Source: Bradyrhizobium sp. SK17
GTDB taxonomy: Bacteria; Pseudomonadota; Alphaproteobacteria; Rhizobiales; Xanthobacteraceae
Direction of reading: 5' to 3'
Assembly: GCF_002831585.1 (NCBI RefSeq)
Contig: NZ_CP025114.1
Span: 124,001-188,000, forward strand
Length of the DNA stretch: 64,000 nt
Numbering within the stretch: position 1 is the stretch's first letter; each line of letters starts with the position of its first letter. The translations under genes and the position numbers were made by a program. Under the pieces are notes generated by a model. That model made no database searches. It was not told where the DNA came from and was given only the letters and a program-made list of their open reading frames with translations. This document shows, piece after piece, positions 60,953 to 64,000 of this stretch.

Positions 60953-62778
60953 TCAGGACGGTTGAAGCTGATTGAGCCGCTTCAGGAACGTGGCTGAATC
61001 GACGGGGCCGACGATTCTCGCCCCGGCAATTTCCTTGCTGTCTCGCGCGCCAAGGAAAACAACCGTGGGTGGTCCGACAACGCCGAACCTTTTCATCAAT
61101 GATCGTGTATCTTCGTTGTAGTTGGTGGCGTCCGCACGGATCAGCGTGAAGTCGTTCAAACGCGCCAATACGGCTGCGTCTGAGAAGACGGTGCGATCCA
61201 TGACCTTGCACTCGACGCACCACTCGGCTGAGAAATCGAGCACAACGGGCTTGCCACTCTGACCCGCGCTTGCAATCGCCGCATCGAGCGCCTGCGACGT
61301 CGCGACGGTCTCGAATTTAGCCGCGTGCGCGGCGGTGATTGTTGCGAAGGCGGGAATTCTGGTGAGCTGTCCCAGCAAACCGAACGAGCCTAGACCGGGG
61401 AAACCATCAGAAACGCACCAACGCCGACTGAAGCCGCGCCCGCAAAGGCAGTCCATTTGCGCCATGCTTGTCCTCGGGTTCGGGCCCGTAGCTGTGGCGC
61501 CGCCAGGTAGATGCCAGTTCCGGCGAGGCCCACGCCCCACAGGGCTAGCATGAGCCACGTTGGAAGAACGCGCGAGATCACCCAGATCGCCACTCCGAGG
61601 AAAACGAAGCCAAACACGTGCTTCACACGTGCCAGCCACGGGCCAGATCTGGGCAAAATGCTTGCGCCAAACGTCCCGAATGCCATCAACGGCAAACCCA
61701 TCCCGATGCCCAGGGCGAACAGTGCTGACGCTCCACGCCACGCGTTTCCGGTCTGAGCGACATAGACGAGGGCCGCGGCCAGGGGCGGCGTTACGCACGG
61801 GCCGACAATCAATGCAGAGCCGAAGCCCATGATCGCAGCCCCGCCAAGTGATCCGGCGCGGCGGCTACCGGCGCCGACGATGCGGCTCTGCCAGGCCTGC
61901 GGAAGCTGCAGGTCAAAGAGGCCGAACATCGACAGCGCGAGCACGACGAAAATTGCGCTCATTACACCAAGCGCGAGCGGCGTTTGAAGCGCAGCCTGCA
62001 GGTTCTGTCCGGACCAAGCGACCACCACTCCCAGAGATGCGTAGGCAAGCGCCATCGCCATGACATAGGCGGCTGACAGCATAAAGCCGCGTCGGGCCGT
62101 CAGCTTCTCGCCAGACTGCGCCAGCATCCCCGACAGGATCGGTATCATCGGAAACACACACGGCGTGAAGGCCAACAGCAAACCAAACCCCACAAAGGCG
62201 GCGAGCATGGAGATAAAACTTCCGCCGAGCTCTGGCTGTTCCGGCTCCGCATCGATGGCATTCGCATGAGATACGCTTGGACGTTCCAAAGCCGGATCGG
62301 AAATCCAATTGCTGTTCAACTGTGCTGGCGCCGACGTCCGAGCGGCCGGTTCGGCAACCGACAGCGTTTTCAAATCGACAGTCTTGGTGACCGGCGGATA
62401 GCAAATTCCTTGCTCTGCACACCCCTGAAAGGAGACCACAAGCGTGTTCAGACCGCTTGCCGATTCCGCAGATACGGTAGCGCGCGCCTGCCGGTGATAT
62501 ATTTCCGTCCTACCAAAAGACGGGTCGTCTTTCATGTCGCCGGCAGGAGTACTCACCTTAATCGGAACACCTTGCTGGCTCGTGACAGTGATTCTGTCAC
62601 GATAGAGGTAATTGCCTGGCGCGATCACCCAATTAAGAACCAAGGTATCTTGCACTCCGCGCGCAACGTTTAGCTGGAAAGCCTTGTTAACAGCCGGCGG
62701 GCTTTGCGCCTGCGCGGAGGCAGCCATGACCGTAAACAGAAGAAAGCCGAAGAACGTTTTCAGGCAGGCGTTTGGCAT
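60953..62778 (-). pseudogene. dsbD: Thiol:disulfide interchange protein DsbD with one frameshift
   Basis: The N-terminal frame gives a signal peptide, a DsbD alpha domain (SFQGCAEQGICYPPVTKTVD, carrying the CxxxxxC pair) and eight membrane helices with the DsbD Cys residues (FTPCVFPMIPI; GPCVTPPLAAALV), up to SVGVGAFLMVSP near 61400. The thioredoxin-like gamma domain (VVLDFSAEWCVECKVMDRTV) is in another frame to 60953. One indel separates them. DsbD moves electrons from cytoplasmic thioredoxin to periplasmic thiols. A sequencing error is possible, as the rest is intact. Confidence 0.88.
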
Positions 62779-62821
62779 GACATTCCACATAAAAAGGTGG
62801 AGTCTGGCTTCGCCGCCCTAC

Positions 62822-62838
62822 CTTAAGGCAGCCTTAAG
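62822..62838. promoter_or_regulatory. PmrA/QseB-like response regulator box
   Basis: CTTAAG (62822-62827), five bases, CTTAAG (62833-62838): a direct repeat with 11-base period, the form bound by PmrA/QseB-type OmpR-family dimers. It lies in the gap between divergent dsbD and the response regulator gene, 41 bases before the latter's ATG and ~44 bases before dsbD's. The regulator probably controls both directions. Confidence 0.75.
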
Positions 62839-62878
62839 GCTCGCCTGTGACGTACCGATTTGGTGAAGCGAGGACGTG

Positions 62879-63544
62879 ATGCGAATTCTGGTTGTCGAGG
62901 ATGATCCCGTCCTACTGGACGGCTTGAAAGCTGGCCTGAGCCTGGCGGGCGCCACCGTTGATGCGGTGACCTCTTGTGCTGACGGCTTGGAGGCCTTGGC
63001 GACGGCATCATTTGATGCCGTGGTATTGGACCTGATGCTGCCGGACGGTTCCGGACTTGATTTTCTGTCTGGCATTCGCGCGGCAGGAAACGCAACGCCC
63101 GTTCTTCTCCTGACCGCCCTTGACGAAGTCGTTGACCGGATCAGAGGGCTGGACGCAGGCGCAGACGATTATTTGGGGAAACCGTTCGATCTGGACGAAC
63201 TCGCCGCCAGAGTACGCGCCATCGTGCGGAGAAAAGCAGGCCGTGCCGCGCCGCATCTCGCATACAACGGGATCACGCTTGATCCGGCGACACTTGCCGC
63301 GACCGCGGCCGGAAGCACCGTAAGCCTGTCACGTCGCGAATTTGCGCTTCTCTCCGCGTTGATGGAGCGACCCGGAGCGATCCGCTCCAAGAGCGACCTT
63401 GAGGATCGTCTATACGGCTGGCAGGACGAGATCGGAAGCAATGCCGTCGAGGTACATATTCACAACCTTCGCAGCAAACTCGGGCGCGACATCATCGAGA
63501 CGGTGCGTGGCATAGGGTATCGAATGCGAGACGCCAAATCATGA
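62879..63544 (+). CDS. OmpR-family response regulator (QseB/PmrA-like)
   Basis: 221 residues: EDDPVLLDGLKAGLSLAGAT, phospho-acceptor Asp in AVVLDLMLPDGSG, TAL and Lys in DDYLGKPFDLDEL; winged helix SLSRREFALLSALMERPG, IGSNAVEVHIHNLRSKLG and ETVRGIGYRMRD. This is the QseB/PmrA subgroup, which matches the CTTAAG repeat upstream. ATG at 62879 after GAGG; the frame overlaps the kinase start by ATGA. Confidence 0.93.
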   Translation: MRILVVEDDPVLLDGLKAGLSLAGATVDAVTSCADGLEALATASFDAVVLDLMLPDGSGLDFLSGIRAAGNATPVLLLTALDEVVDRIRGLDAGADDYLGKPFDLDELAARVRAIVRRKAGRAAPHLAYNGITLDPATLAATAAGSTVSLSRREFALLSALMERPGAIRSKSDLEDRLYGWQDEIGSNAVEVHIHNLRSKLGRDIIETVRGIGYRMRDAKS

Positions 63545-64000
63545 TTACCCGTTCCATGAAAGGTCGCCTTTTCATCGTGCTCGCGGTCGCAACGGGTATA
63601 ATCTGGCTATTCGCAAGCGCATGGATATTTTTCCAGACCCGCAGCGAGGTTGAACATGTGCTTGACACTCGGCTCCAGGAAGCGGCCCGCATGGTTAGCT
63701 CGCTGGCCATCAACGGTGACGCGGTTCCGTCGCGTACCTCGCGATCCGACGTGCAAACGTTACCTGAGACCGCAAGCTATGAACGTCAATTATCGTGCCA
63801 GATCTGGTCGCTGGATGGTCGGCTAGTTGCACGGTCAAGCGGCGCACCGAACGAAAGTTTGGGTAATGAGGCTGATGGCTTCTCCGACCAGCAAGTCGGT
63901 CGCGAAACGTGGCGCGTCTATGCCATTTCCGATTCGGCCAAAGGCATTCGCGTGCTCGTCGGAGATCGCCTCGGGCTACGTGAACGGCTTGTCACCGACC
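63541..64000 (+). CDS. Sensor histidine kinase, N-terminal part (runs off the window)
   Basis: 153 residues visible: MITRSMKGRLFIVLAVATGI, one helix (IIWLFASAWIFFQTRSEVEH), then a QseC-like periplasmic sensor domain with HVLDTRLQEAARMVSSLAIN, YERQLSCQIWSLDGRLVARS and GRETWRVYAISDS. The second helix and kinase core are beyond the end. A Cys in the sensor (LSCQIW) could respond to thiol state, which would fit the divergent dsbD. Frame open to base 64000. Confidence 0.88.
   Translation, partial: MITRSMKGRLFIVLAVATGIIWLFASAWIFFQTRSEVEHVLDTRLQEAARMVSSLAINGDAVPSRTSRSDVQTLPETASYERQLSCQIWSLDGRLVARSSGAPNESLGNEADGFSDQQVGRETWRVYAISDSAKGIRVLVGDRLGLRERLVTD

Overview
The window comes from a GC-rich alphaproteobacterium, most likely a Bradyrhizobium/Afipia/Nitrobacter/Rhodopseudomonas-type member of the Hyphomicrobiales. 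The clues are an Irr-type iron control element in front of an mbfA gene, a BigR-type persulfide-sensing operon, ECF sigma/anti-sigma pairs in front of a sorAB sulfite dehydrogenase, and protein families typical of that group. Genus is inferred from family resemblance only. I see no tRNA, rRNA, CRISPR array or intact transposase.

Layout. 0-2 kb: end of a CzcA pump and a CDF metal exporter. 2-3.5 kb: a scar of broken PilZ, cytochrome c, virB11 and virD4 pieces. 3.7-11.3 kb (minus strand): a sulfide/thiosulfate operon headed by a BigR-like ArsR repressor (rhodanese-DUF2892, TauE, persulfide dioxygenase-like Blh, rhodanese, small membrane protein, DoxX, DUF302, SoxB-like enzyme, TsdB, TsdA). 11.5-14.3 kb: multicopper oxidase, then a csoR and a COG4705 pseudogene. 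14.4-16.4 kb: cytochrome b561, an encapsulated-ferritin-like protein and mbfA around an Irr box. 16.7-21.7 kb: a decaying two-component/PAP2/PilZ/PepSY/COG4705 module. 22-29.7 kb: ABC exporter remains, then chrB-MFS-RND efflux. 30.1-34.97 kb: a fluoride riboswitch with crcB, gpmA and a run of phosphatase and membrane genes. 35.2-39.5 kb (minus strand): a second two-component/PepSY/COG4705 module. 40-41.5 kb: methyltransferase and nucleoside phosphorylase. 41.6-45.6 kb: ECF sigma, anti-sigma, sorA, sorB and an MBL hydrolase. 45.8-51.5 kb: DUF302, a MerR mini-gene, a beta-propeller protein, DUF305 and a second ECF pair. 51.6-57.2 kb: YeiH-type exporter, LysR, and a second TsdA-TsdB-SoxB-like cassette. 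57.2-64 kb: ModA-like and DsrE-like proteins, L,D-transpeptidase, DsbA, DsbD and a two-component system with a PmrA-like box.

How it works together. The window reads as an accessory stress island for reduced sulfur, metals and fluoride. TsdA/TsdB would oxidise thiosulfate, Blh and the rhodaneses would handle persulfide, SorAB would oxidise sulfite, and TauE/YeiH would export sulfur oxyanions. Periplasmic thiol chemistry (DsbA/DsbD) and metal efflux (CDF, RND, multicopper oxidase) accompany them. Several families occur two to four times: the TsdA-TsdB-SoxB cassette, COG4705, PepSY, PAP2, PilZ and DUF302. Many genes carry single-base frameshifts. Some are surely decayed; others could be sequencing errors, and I flag which is which.
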